This document shows, in pieces, positions 1-5,311 of a stretch of 5,729 nucleotides of DNA. Under the pieces are notes generated by a model, which had not been told where the DNA came from, ran no database searches, and saw nothing but the letters and a program-made list of their open reading frames with translations. Position 1 is the first letter of the stretch, and every line of letters starts with the position of its first letter. Made by a program: the position numbers and the translations under genes. The stretch comes from Chloroflexota bacterium (GTDB lineage Bacteria; Chloroflexota; Chloroflexia; Thermomicrobiales; UBA6265), in NCBI GenBank assembly GCA_023424355.1, contig JAFAEA010000339.1, positions 1 through 5,729 of the forward strand, read 5' to 3'.

Positions 1-108
1 GCGGCGCCAGATCATGTCATGGTGCATGTCGCAATTGTGCGGATTCCAGAAGCAGGAGATGCGACCACCTGGGGCACCCTGGTGACCGATGAGGAGTACG
101 GCGAATAG
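1..108 (+). CDS. C-terminal end of an unrecognised protein (5' end outside window)
   Basis: Frame 1 is open from the window edge to a TAG at 106-108 and gives 35 residues beginning AAPDHVMVHVAIVRIPEAGD and ending TDEEYGE. The piece is too short to assign to a family. It looks like a genuine coding tail because it ends just before a strong hairpin at 135-170 that would terminate its transcript, and no competing gene occupies the region. The acidic, hydrophilic C-terminus shows no membrane segment or motif. It converges with the minus-strand dehydrogenase-like gene. The full gene to the left is needed to name it. Confidence 0.6.
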   Translation, partial: AAPDHVMVHVAIVRIPEAGDATTWGTLVTDEEYGE

Positions 109-134
109 CTTCGACCTCTCCCCAACCCCAACGC

Positions 135-170
135 AAAAGCGCTCCGGATCATGCGATCCGAAGCGCTTTT
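135..170. terminator. Bidirectional intrinsic terminator between convergent genes
   Basis: An inverted repeat has arms at 135-150 and 155-170 and a four-base ATGC loop. Fifteen of 16 positions pair. The exception (144 against 161) is a C-A mismatch in plus-strand RNA but a G-U wobble in minus-strand RNA. Each arm starts or ends with four A/T bases, so both transcripts leave the hairpin on a short U run. It lies 27 bases after the plus-strand stop and 11 bases after the minus-strand stop at 181-183, as expected for a shared terminator. Confidence 0.8.
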
Positions 171-180
171 CACATATGCG

Positions 181-1497
181 TTACTTCGCCGGGAATGCTG
201 GCGTTGTTTCCACGCGCCAGATGGTGCCGGAGCCGGCATCGGCCACGACTTCCACACCCGAGTGGCGATTCTCCATCTCGAATGCACCGAAATCGAGGAT
301 CCAGAGCGAGCCATCTGCCGGATTGTAGGCAGCATCAATCGGTCGCTTGAGCTCCTCGCTCAACAACACGTGCTGCTCCCAGTTCTCGGTGTTGATAAGC
401 ACCACGGCACGACCCACCTTCGGGAAGCCCGGAGCAGCGGTCATCGGGGTCTCATCGCCGAAGAGCGTGATCACCAGCAGCTTGCCATCCGAATTCGGGT
501 CGATAGCGAACTTGGTGGCGGCAGTGTGCGTGAAGAACTCAACAAGCGGCTTTTCTGGGGTCGGCAGCTCATCGTGATTGGCGAGGATGAAAGTCGGGTG
601 ATCACCCGTCTCCGGCTTGAAGCGCTCGTCGGTCACAGGGATTCCGCCCATGAAGTCCGGCCAGCCGTACCACTTGCCTTCCTGGATCTCCCAAAGGTAG
701 TCCGGCACATCGCCGATTGGTCGGCTACCGCGATCATCTGCACCCTGATCGATTGCAAGCAAGCGACCATCTGGCAGGAAACCGAGGCCGAAAGCGTTGC
801 GCACACCCCACGCAATCATCTCGATATCAGAGCCATCCGGATTGGCGCGATGAATTGCCGAAGTGGCCGGATTCTGGGCCTTGATCTCGCGACCATCTTC
901 ATTGACCTCACCGATCTGGGTGAAAGGTCCAGTCTCGATGGTGGCGTCCGGGTTATCAACATTGAACGGATCGCGAGTTTCGACGCGCACATCGTTGAGG
1001 CGGATGTCGTAGCCAGGAAGATCGACGCTGTGTGGCAGCTTCTTAAGCCAACCCATCACCAGTGCATCGAGGCCGACAATGCCCATGTTGGTCATGGAAC
1101 CCTGGCCCCAGTACATCTTGCCATCCGGGCCGAAAGCAACCATGCCGGTGTGATAGTTACCACCGGTTGGAAGGTTTTCGAGCACCGGATTGATGGTGCC
1201 ATCGAGCTCGAGGCGATCGATACGACCCGTACCCTGAGATACCCAGAGCGAACCATCGTGGAACACGAGGCCCGTGATGGGATGACCGAGATTCTCCGCC
1301 AGCACAGATTTCTCGCCATCCGGAGTTACCTTCCAGATCTTGCCGCCGCGGGTGGTTTTGGCGAAGCCAATACCGGTTTCGGCGACATAAGCATTGCCAT
1401 CGTTATCGAACGCGAGGCTGGAGGGAAAATCGAAACCGGTGGCAACTGCTTTGACCGGTCCGAGTTCTGAACGAGAGTATTCCTGATCCCAGGACAT
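181..1497 (-). CDS. PQQ-dependent sugar dehydrogenase-like beta-propeller (GSDH family)
   Basis: This 438-residue protein is of glucose/sorbosone dehydrogenase type, a family whose known members oxidise sugars using PQQ in a six-bladed propeller. Visible signatures are the opening blade FPSSLAFDNDGNAYVAE (24-40), GNYHTGMVAFGPDGKMY (113-129) with H116 where the family has its catalytic histidine, and WGVRNAFGLGFLPDGRLL (230-247) with the R233-N234 pair, followed by DQGAD. Also present are YGWPDF (277-282), RPIDAAYNPADGSLWILD (385-402) and a closing GTIWRV. The start is ATG at 1497 because GAAAGG (1505-1510) sits seven bases upstream. Longer in-frame starts at 1512 and 1569 lack such a site, and the latter would overlap the upstream gene. 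Classical relatives are exported, yet no signal peptide is visible from this start. Substrate and true PQQ use are inferred; a non-enzymatic NHL-like propeller is the alternative. It is the second gene of a probable operon with the VTT protein. Confidence 0.82.
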   Translation of the reverse strand: MSWDQEYSRSELGPVKAVATGFDFPSSLAFDNDGNAYVAETGIGFAKTTRGGKIWKVTPDGEKSVLAENLGHPITGLVFHDGSLWVSQGTGRIDRLELDGTINPVLENLPTGGNYHTGMVAFGPDGKMYWGQGSMTNMGIVGLDALVMGWLKKLPHSVDLPGYDIRLNDVRVETRDPFNVDNPDATIETGPFTQIGEVNEDGREIKAQNPATSAIHRANPDGSDIEMIAWGVRNAFGLGFLPDGRLLAIDQGADDRGSRPIGDVPDYLWEIQEGKWYGWPDFMGGIPVTDERFKPETGDHPTFILANHDELPTPEKPLVEFFTHTAATKFAIDPNSDGKLLVITLFGDETPMTAAPGFPKVGRAVVLINTENWEQHVLLSEELKRPIDAAYNPADGSLWILDFGAFEMENRHSGVEVVADAGSGTIWRVETTPAFPAK

Positions 1498-1504
1498 AGA
1501 AAAA

Positions 1505-1510
1505 CCTTTC
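1505..1510 (-). promoter_or_regulatory. Ribosome binding site that fixes the dehydrogenase-like start
   Basis: Read on the minus strand this is GAAAGG, seven bases before the ATG at 1497-1495. It lies downstream of the alternative ATG at 1512 and of the longest possible start at 1569, so it supports only the 438-residue product. It sits in the 31-base gap after the VTT gene, consistent with a shared transcript. Confidence 0.7.
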
Positions 1511-1528
1511 ATTGAACAAAAAGAGAAC

Positions 1529-2200
1529 TCAAATATCAGAAGGCTCGGTTGTCTCGATGGGCGGTACAAACCGCTTGCCGATAAACCAGGCCAAAACGGC
1601 GATCAATATGACCGAAGCGGTCACCAATGCGCCAGAAGCGAAATCCACCGCGGCCGCGCCGGCGATGGCGTAAATGAGTGCAGGGGGAATAGATCCCAGC
1701 GTTGCTGCGGCCAAAACGCGCTTCCAACCGAGGTTGGTTGTACCGCTCATGATGGCGACAGTTTCGGCCACGATGGGAATCAAACGAGAGATGATGATGG
1801 AGATGAGGCCATAACGAGCGATGAACTCGTTGGCCTGCTGCTTTTCGGCAGGTGTAACTATGCGATCCAACCAGCGAGAGCCGCGATGGCCGACCCACCA
1901 ACCGATCATGGCACCACCAACACTGGCGACCAGCGACAACAGGAATCCCCAGGCGATTCCGAAAATCGCACCATGGGCAATCATGATCACGCTTGAAGGA
2001 ATAGGGATAAACACATCTGCCAGCAACAATCCGCCGCCAATAATGGCGGCAAGAACGCTATTCTCTTCCATCTTGTCGGTGGGATCTGTGAGGATTCCGA
2101 TCCCCAGTGCTTCCACTATGAGGAAACTAACGAGGATCAGAACAGCAATGACAAGCGCTATCCGGGTGTATTTTTTCATTCGAGCAACTGATACCTTCAC
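1529..2200 (-). CDS. VTT/DedA-type (TVP38/TMEM64-like) integral membrane protein
   Basis: The product is 223 residues and strongly hydrophobic. An N-terminal membrane anchor lies at about 13-33. The VTT-like core then begins with IPIPSSVIMIAHGAIFGIAWG (65-85) and a glycine-rich stretch, SVGGAMIGWWVGHRGSRWL (93-111). Next comes IIISRLIPIVAETVAIMSG (135-153), which carries the R-x-x-P signature of DedA/VTT proteins at R139 and P142. Two more membrane segments follow at about 163-184 and 191-208. Family members sit in the cytoplasmic membrane and several are linked to lipid-carrier flipping or membrane homeostasis; nothing here fixes the substrate. The start is uncertain: the frame opens with GTG at 2200, preceded by only a weak GGA, and an in-frame ATG at 2179 has no clear ribosome site. 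The gene ends in TGA 31 bases before the propeller gene, so the two are probably co-transcribed. Confidence 0.8.
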   Translation of the reverse strand: MKVSVARMKKYTRIALVIAVLILVSFLIVEALGIGILTDPTDKMEENSVLAAIIGGGLLLADVFIPIPSSVIMIAHGAIFGIAWGFLLSLVASVGGAMIGWWVGHRGSRWLDRIVTPAEKQQANEFIARYGLISIIISRLIPIVAETVAIMSGTTNLGWKRVLAAATLGSIPPALIYAIAGAAAVDFASGALVTASVILIAVLAWFIGKRFVPPIETTEPSDI

Positions 2201-2378
2201 TAAGCATCCGAAAGGCGCTTTCCATACATATTCCCACCGGATCGCGATCTCGGCAAACCCAAAGGGTGAGAAGGTATCGCTTTAGTTCAAGGGGCGCGAA
2301 TATTACACCATCGAAACCAATGGCATAGTGTCTGCGTTGAAGGGGCAAAGAGCGACAAACTTATGAAAGGACAGGGTT
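2201..2378. promoter_or_regulatory. Divergent intergenic region; promoters expected but not clearly resolved
   Basis: This 178-base gap separates the minus-strand VTT operon from the plus-strand secreted-protein gene, so both promoters should lie here. No -35/-10 pair close to consensus stands out. A TAATAT-like -10 on the minus strand (2300-2305) lacks a good -35. A near-identical decamer, TTCAAGGGGC at 2286-2295 and TTGAAGGGGC at 2337-2346, occurs twice in the same orientation and could be an operator. That is only a suggestion. The ribosome site GAAAGGA (2365-2371) for the plus-strand gene is clear. Confidence 0.35.
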
Positions 2379-3344
2379 ATGACCTTCAACATCTCACGTC
2401 GCAAACTTATTTCCTCATCAATTGCTACGGCAGGAGCACTGAGCCTTACTTCTGGCGTTGCGGGTGTGATTGCTGCACAGGATGAAGTGAATGGTGGTAT
2501 CGGCTGGCCGAGAGAACAGTTCGACGCCAAATTCGGAGTCGGAGAGGATGCCGATGGCCTGACGATCTATGCGAATCCGTATGTGCCAGAGTCTCGTCTC
2601 GCTGTGCTTTTCGATGGCGGAGTGGCAACGTTCATCGATATTCTTCTACCTCCTACATTCCCGGTAGACGATGAACTTGGATTACTGACATCGAGATTCC
2701 TGCCACCGGAGCCTGTGGGCATGTACATCTACCGAATTCCCTCAGTAGACGGCACACCGGAATGGCAGTTCACCGAGTACTACTCTGAGGAGCTCGGTCG
2801 CGCCGGATCCGGCTCTCCATGGATCATGCGTACCACTGCTTTCAATGCAGACGGGATTGTGCGCTTCACGCTTTCGTTGGCCGGTGCTGAATCCGGCACA
2901 GGCTTCGCCTCGACTGAGAACAGCGTGGGCGTGTGGAACACCATCGATGAGTTCTCCCAGGTATACGGCGAGGCTTCCGAAGGAAATGCCGCAATGGGCC
3001 ATTACGAAGGATTCTGGGATATCGAGCCATGGAGCACAGTGAAGGTATCGTCTGTCAACATGCAGGAACAGGGCGCGATGATTACAGAGATCAGCGCGGT
3101 TTCGAATGACGGTGCGAGCGAGGAAGATGCTGTTGCATTCGCCAATGGAACTCTGCCGCAATCTGCCACGTTGGTGGCAGGATACAGCAGTTATCCGGTG
3201 CCAGATCGATCCCAGGGATGGGGAATGTCTTCCTGGCAGAATCCGGACGGTTCCGATCATCTCATTCTGTTTATCCTTGGCGATGGTATCGGCGCGGGTA
3301 CAGTTCTGCAGGTAGCCTCAGCTAAGAAGCAAGATGGATTTTAA
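2379..3344 (+). CDS. Tat-type secreted protein of unknown function
   Basis: The 321-residue protein opens with a twin-arginine-like signal. SRRKLISS (6-13) is followed by a hydrophobic run to about residue 33, with an Ala-rich region (VIAAQ, 30-34) suited to signal peptidase cleavage. The mature part is acidic, rich in Trp, Tyr and Gly, has no further membrane segment and matches no family I recognise. Two stretches look alike: GIGWPREQFDAKFG (40-53) against SVGVWNTIDEFSQVYG (182-197), and LPPEPVGMYIYRIPS (108-122) against LPQSATLVAGYSSYP (259-273). This suggests two related domains of about 130-140 residues. The ATG is preceded by GAAAGGA at a seven-base spacing. The TAA lies 15 bases before the insertion sequence and no terminator is seen, so transcripts may enter the element. 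Export is well supported; function is unknown. Confidence 0.8.
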   Translation: MTFNISRRKLISSSIATAGALSLTSGVAGVIAAQDEVNGGIGWPREQFDAKFGVGEDADGLTIYANPYVPESRLAVLFDGGVATFIDILLPPTFPVDDELGLLTSRFLPPEPVGMYIYRIPSVDGTPEWQFTEYYSEELGRAGSGSPWIMRTTAFNADGIVRFTLSLAGAESGTGFASTENSVGVWNTIDEFSQVYGEASEGNAAMGHYEGFWDIEPWSTVKVSSVNMQEQGAMITEISAVSNDGASEEDAVAFANGTLPQSATLVAGYSSYPVPDRSQGWGMSSWQNPDGSDHLILFILGDGIGAGTVLQVASAKKQDGF

Positions 3345-3355
3345 TGTTCGAGATC

Positions 3356-3359
3356 AAGC
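3356..3359 (+). repeat. Left target-site duplication (AAGC)
   Basis: AAGC directly precedes the left inverted repeat and recurs directly after the right one at 4501-4504. If the element is taken to begin one base later, at 3361, the duplication is the five-base AAGCT. The four-base reading is preferred because it makes both element ends begin with TGT. Confidence 0.75.
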
Positions 3360-3386
3360 TGTAAAAGTTCAGATACATATGAGACA
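3360..3386 (+). repeat. Left terminal inverted repeat of the insertion sequence
   Basis: The 27-base left end begins TGTAAAAGTTCA and continues with the 15-base block at 3372-3386. The reverse complement of 4475-4500 has the same block preceded by TGTGCTAGTCG. The outer part differs by a few substitutions and one extra base, while the inner 15 bases are identical. Confidence 0.85.
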
Positions 3387-3455
3387 GAGTGAGTGAGAAA
3401 GGAGAGGACTCCCGGTATCTTGGTGGTGTCGAATCATCAAGTAGGGAGACCTCTC

Positions 3456-3695
3456 ATGGCAAAGCATAGCAACTACAACCGTCAGGCTCTGTCCCAGGTC
3501 GGCTTTGGCTCGCAGTTGCGTGTCCGTCGCGTTCCTGGCACCAGGATCCGGCGGGTGTGGCAACTCTCACCTCAAGCACAGCAACGGTTGTTATGTGTGG
3601 AGTTTGCACGCAGACATTCCGTCGCACTTGCCGTGGATGCGTTTCAGGTAAGCCGGGCCACCGTTTATCGCTGGTTGAAGCGCTTCAACCCCTGA
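3456..3695 (+). CDS. Transposase, N-terminal helix-turn-helix part, ended by in-frame TGA
   Basis: This is the first 79 residues of the transposase frame. A basic N-terminus is followed by a helix-turn-helix at about 55-76 (SVALAVDAFQVSRATVYRWL) of the kind that binds the element ends. The frame can be opened from GTG at 3393, but ATG at 3456 is preferred because AGGGAG (3443-3448) lies seven bases upstream. The TGA at 3693-3695 interrupts the linker between KRFNP and DLRSLEPRSRRPH. The frame then continues unchanged into the catalytic part, so in an intact copy both parts would form one protein of about 346 residues. The likeliest reading is a nonsense mutation, for example CGA to TGA. Programmed readthrough or a free DNA-binding subunit is possible but unsupported. 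Confidence 0.7.
   Translation: MAKHSNYNRQALSQVGFGSQLRVRRVPGTRIRRVWQLSPQAQQRLLCVEFARRHSVALAVDAFQVSRATVYRWLKRFNP
3693..3695 (+). other. In-frame TGA splitting the transposase (codon 80 of the full frame)
   Basis: The codon order is AAC CCC TGA GAT TTG CGA. The upstream and downstream segments share the same frame, and both read as continuous transposase sequence. No frameshift is needed, so one base substitution accounts for the break. Confidence 0.85.
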
Positions 3696-3698
3696 GAT

Positions 3699-4496
3699 TT
3701 GCGAAGCCTCGAGCCTCGTTCTCGTCGCCCCCATCGAACTCGATGGTCACAATGGACGGTTGCGGAAGAATCGGTGGTTCTCCAACTCCGTCGCGCGAAC
3801 CCTGGGTTTGGCAAGTATCGACTCCACCTCCTGGCCGACCGTGCAGGAACCGTCATTTCACCATCCACGATTGGCCGCATTCTCCGGTCACTTGTGCGGC
3901 GAAACCTGCCGCCGATCTCCCGTCGTGTCCGCCAGGTCCGACGCCGCCTCGCGCGTCCCCATGCCATCCGTCGTCCACCTGGTACGCCGCTGCCCAGTGT
4001 GGCGGGCGATCTCATTCAGCTCGATACCATGCAGCTCCGTTCCAGCGCGAATCAGGTGCGCTACCAGTTCACCGCCATTGATGTGGTCTCCCGGTACGCC
4101 GTCCTGGGACTTGCCACCCGATCAACAGCTAGGACAGCTGCAGCATTCCTCCCCGAACTGATCGCCGCAATGCCGGTTTCAATCCGCGCAATCCAGATCG
4201 ATGGCGGGTCGGAGTTTATGGGGGAGTTTGAAATCGCCTGTGCCAATGCGGGTATTCACCTCTATGTCCTGCCACCTCGCTCACCCAAACTGAATGGGAC
4301 CATTGAACGCCTGAATGGCACATGTCGACGAGAGTTTTGGGACTACTATCACGGCGACTGGGACATCCCAACCCTCACACGTGAACTGACGCGCTGGAAC
4401 TTCGCGTACAATCACTTTCGACCACACACGAGCCTGGGATTCCTCGCACCTCAACAATGGCTCACGTCACACGGTGTCTCATATGTATCCGACTAG
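3699..4496 (+). CDS. Transposase, catalytic DDE (integrase core) part
   Basis: This is the continuation of the same frame after the TGA, opening at TTG 3699, giving 265 residues. A second helix-turn-helix-like region lies at about 23-65 (VVLQLRRANPGFGKYRLHLL, then SPSTIGRILRSL). The integrase core follows with D109 (LIQLDTMQL), D168 (IQIDGGSEF) and E203 (LNGTIERLNG); 34 residues separate the last two, the expected DDE layout. The C-terminal WNFAYNHFRPHTSLGFLAPQQWL is typical of these transposases. No Shine-Dalgarno site precedes the TTG, so independent translation would depend on readthrough or on re-initiation after the TGA a few bases upstream. All catalytic residues are kept, which argues that the break is recent. 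The TAG at 4494-4496 lies inside the right inverted repeat, so the last residues are encoded by the element end. Confidence 0.78.
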   Translation: MRSLEPRSRRPHRTRWSQWTVAEESVVLQLRRANPGFGKYRLHLLADRAGTVISPSTIGRILRSLVRRNLPPISRRVRQVRRRLARPHAIRRPPGTPLPSVAGDLIQLDTMQLRSSANQVRYQFTAIDVVSRYAVLGLATRSTARTAAAFLPELIAAMPVSIRAIQIDGGSEFMGEFEIACANAGIHLYVLPPRSPKLNGTIERLNGTCRREFWDYYHGDWDIPTLTRELTRWNFAYNHFRPHTSLGFLAPQQWLTSHGVSYVSD

Positions 4497-4500
4497 CACA
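4475..4500 (-). repeat. Right terminal inverted repeat of the insertion sequence
   Basis: The 26-base right end has its inner block at 4475-4489, the exact reverse complement of 3372-3386. Its outer end reads TGTGCTAGTCG on the minus strand. It overlaps the transposase stop codon. Confidence 0.85.
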
Positions 4501-4504
4501 AAGC
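4501..4504 (+). repeat. Right target-site duplication (AAGC)
   Basis: AAGC matches 3356-3359 and directly abuts the right inverted repeat. The next base starts the TTGACA of the tRNA promoter. Confidence 0.75.
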
Positions 4505-4534
4505 TTGACACTCATGGCGGAGCTATCCTATACT
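4505..4534 (+). promoter_or_regulatory. Housekeeping (sigma-70-type) promoter of the tRNA-Gly gene
   Basis: A perfect -35, TTGACA (4505-4510), is separated by 18 bases from TATACT (4529-4534), which is one base off consensus. Transcription would start near 4541, giving a leader of about 22 bases before the tRNA. The insertion sequence and its duplication end immediately upstream, so the core promoter is intact but whatever lay upstream of -35 has been replaced. Confidence 0.82.
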
Positions 4535-4562
4535 CACTCCGCTGCCGGATGAGGTAGTCAAC

Positions 4563-4637
4563 GCGGAAGTGGCTCAGTGGTAGAGCATCTCCTTGCCAAG
4601 GAGAAGGTCGCGGGTTCGAATCCCGTCTTCCGCTCCA
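4563..4637 (+). tRNA. tRNA-Gly (anticodon GCC), CCA encoded
   Basis: The sequence folds as a standard cloverleaf. The acceptor stem is GCGGAAG with CTTCCGC, the D arm is GCTC with GAGC, and the anticodon stem TCTCC/GGAGA holds loop TTGCCAA with GCC at 4595-4597. The T arm has loop TTCGAAT. The discriminator base is T, as usual for bacterial tRNA-Gly, and CCA is encoded at 4635-4637. It would read GGC and GGT codons. It has its own promoter and terminator and so forms a single-gene unit. Confidence 0.96.
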
Positions 4638-4648
4638 AAACATAAAAA

Positions 4649-4674
4649 CCCCCTGCACTTGCAGGGGGTTTTTT
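4649..4674 (+). terminator. Intrinsic terminator of the tRNA-Gly gene
   Basis: A perfect 8-bp GC-rich stem, CCCCCTGC (4649-4656) with GCAGGGGG (4661-4668), closes a four-base loop and is followed by six T (4669-4674). It lies 11 bases after the CCA end. Five A precede the left arm, so it could also act weakly on the opposite strand. Confidence 0.93.
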
Positions 4675-4768
4675 GTGTCTTGAGTCTGCATGTCCATTTT
4701 CATGTCCAATTCCATTGCCGAAACCTTCAGCCCATCCTCCGCGTTGTAGCAGCAACGAAGGAGTAACC

Positions 4769-5299
4769 ATGAATCGACGCCAATTACTGATGGGATCGCT
4801 AGGTCTCCCGTTGGCCGCGCAGATGTTGCCCTTGCGGGAAGTACGGCAATCGCTTTTGGTCGACGAGCAATATGCAGTCCAGGTAATCGCTGGAGTGCAC
4901 CCGACCGCAGACATGGCCGAGAAGTATCGACAGCAGTGGACTAAAAGTCCATTCGAGGCTCAAGGCGAGTTCTATGTGGATTCAGCCACTGATCATGAGT
5001 TGCCACCTTCTCTGGCAGATCTGCCCGGAACGCTCACCTACTTCACCACCACCGTTGGCGTGGCAGCACAGAAGCAGAGCTATTTGGTAGGTGCATTCCG
5101 CCGCGAGAATTTCGCGTATATCGTCCGCTCACAGGTCGATGACAGTGAGCTGGTGCAGGCATTCGGCGATTTCTTCGCCGAAGCCGAACTCCCATCGCTC
5201 TTCGAAGTGGCCTGGCAAGATGAGCATCTCCGCGCGCTGATTCCCACATCCGACGATCTTGGGATGCCGCTTGAGCCAACTGAAACCAACTGGTGGTAA
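4769..5299 (+). CDS. Small RR-signal exported protein of unknown function, paralogue 1
   Basis: This is a 176-residue protein. MNRRQLLMGSLGLPLAA (1-17) looks like a short twin-arginine or Sec signal, with RR followed at once by a hydrophobic core and an Ala-Ala cleavage region. The mature part is soluble and acidic, with no membrane segment and no family I recognise. ATG 4769 is chosen over the longer frame from 4673 because GAAGGAG (4757-4763) lies five bases upstream and because the longer version would begin inside the tRNA terminator. Residues 1-112 align without gaps to the next gene, with about 41 identities counted by eye. Shared positions include A50-E51, Y53-R54, W57, S60-P61, G66-E67, Y69-V70 and A109-F-R-R112. 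The C-terminus ends in NWW. The two genes are 12 bases apart and surely co-transcribed. No clear promoter is seen in the 94 bases after the tRNA terminator. Confidence 0.82.
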   Translation: MNRRQLLMGSLGLPLAAQMLPLREVRQSLLVDEQYAVQVIAGVHPTADMAEKYRQQWTKSPFEAQGEFYVDSATDHELPPSLADLPGTLTYFTTTVGVAAQKQSYLVGAFRRENFAYIVRSQVDDSELVQAFGDFFAEAELPSLFEVAWQDEHLRALIPTSDDLGMPLEPTETNWW

Positions 5300-5311
5300 C
5301 GAGGTACGTGT

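Larger units (their letters stand above)
3360..4500 (+). mobile_element. IS481-like insertion sequence, complete, 1141 bp
   Basis: The element is bounded by imperfect terminal inverted repeats of about 26-27 bp that start with TGT and share a perfect 15-base block, GATACATATGAGACA. It is flanked by a direct AAGC duplication. It carries one long transposase frame on the plus strand from 3456 to 4496 with an internal TGA at 3693-3695. Length, TGT ends, the single transposase reading frame and the D-D-E core with 34 residues between the last two acids fit the IS481 family. IS3-type elements share the same catalytic core but normally place orfA and orfB in different frames. The clean duplication and preserved ends suggest recent insertion. 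It lies 15 bases after a stop codon and directly before a tRNA promoter. Confidence 0.85.

Noticed and set aside
151..1470. A 439-codon plus-strand open frame lying opposite the dehydrogenase-like gene.
   Set aside because: It is codon-aligned with the minus-strand gene, where avoidance of TTA, CTA and TCA codons removes stops on the opposite strand. Its product has no recognisable motif, its start lies inside the terminator loop, and the minus-strand protein has clear family signatures.
2127..2348. A 73-codon minus-strand open frame in the divergent intergenic region.
   Set aside because: It overlaps the VTT start out of frame and would occupy most of the expected promoter region. Its translation has no protein-like features.
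3693..3695. Genome-wide reassignment of UGA as a sense codon.
   Set aside because: The VTT gene ends in TGA with a normal next gene 31 bases later. Reading through it would run the frame into the propeller gene. The window is also not AT-rich like the known UGA-recoding lineages.
3557..4081. A 174-codon open frame across the break in the transposase, considered as evidence for a frameshifted product.
   Set aside because: Its Pro- and Ser-rich translation has no transposase features. The helix-turn-helix and catalytic parts already share one frame, so no frameshift is needed.
4501..4637. tRNA-Gly as the attachment site of a genomic island.
   Set aside because: No integrase gene and no duplicated tRNA 3' end are visible. 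The neighbouring element has its own ends and a four-base duplication upstream of the promoter, not in the tRNA.
4689..4708. CATGTCCA repeated at 4689-4696 and 4701-4708 with a 12-base period, as an operator.
   Set aside because: Only two short copies occur and no recognisable promoter is nearby, so chance cannot be excluded.
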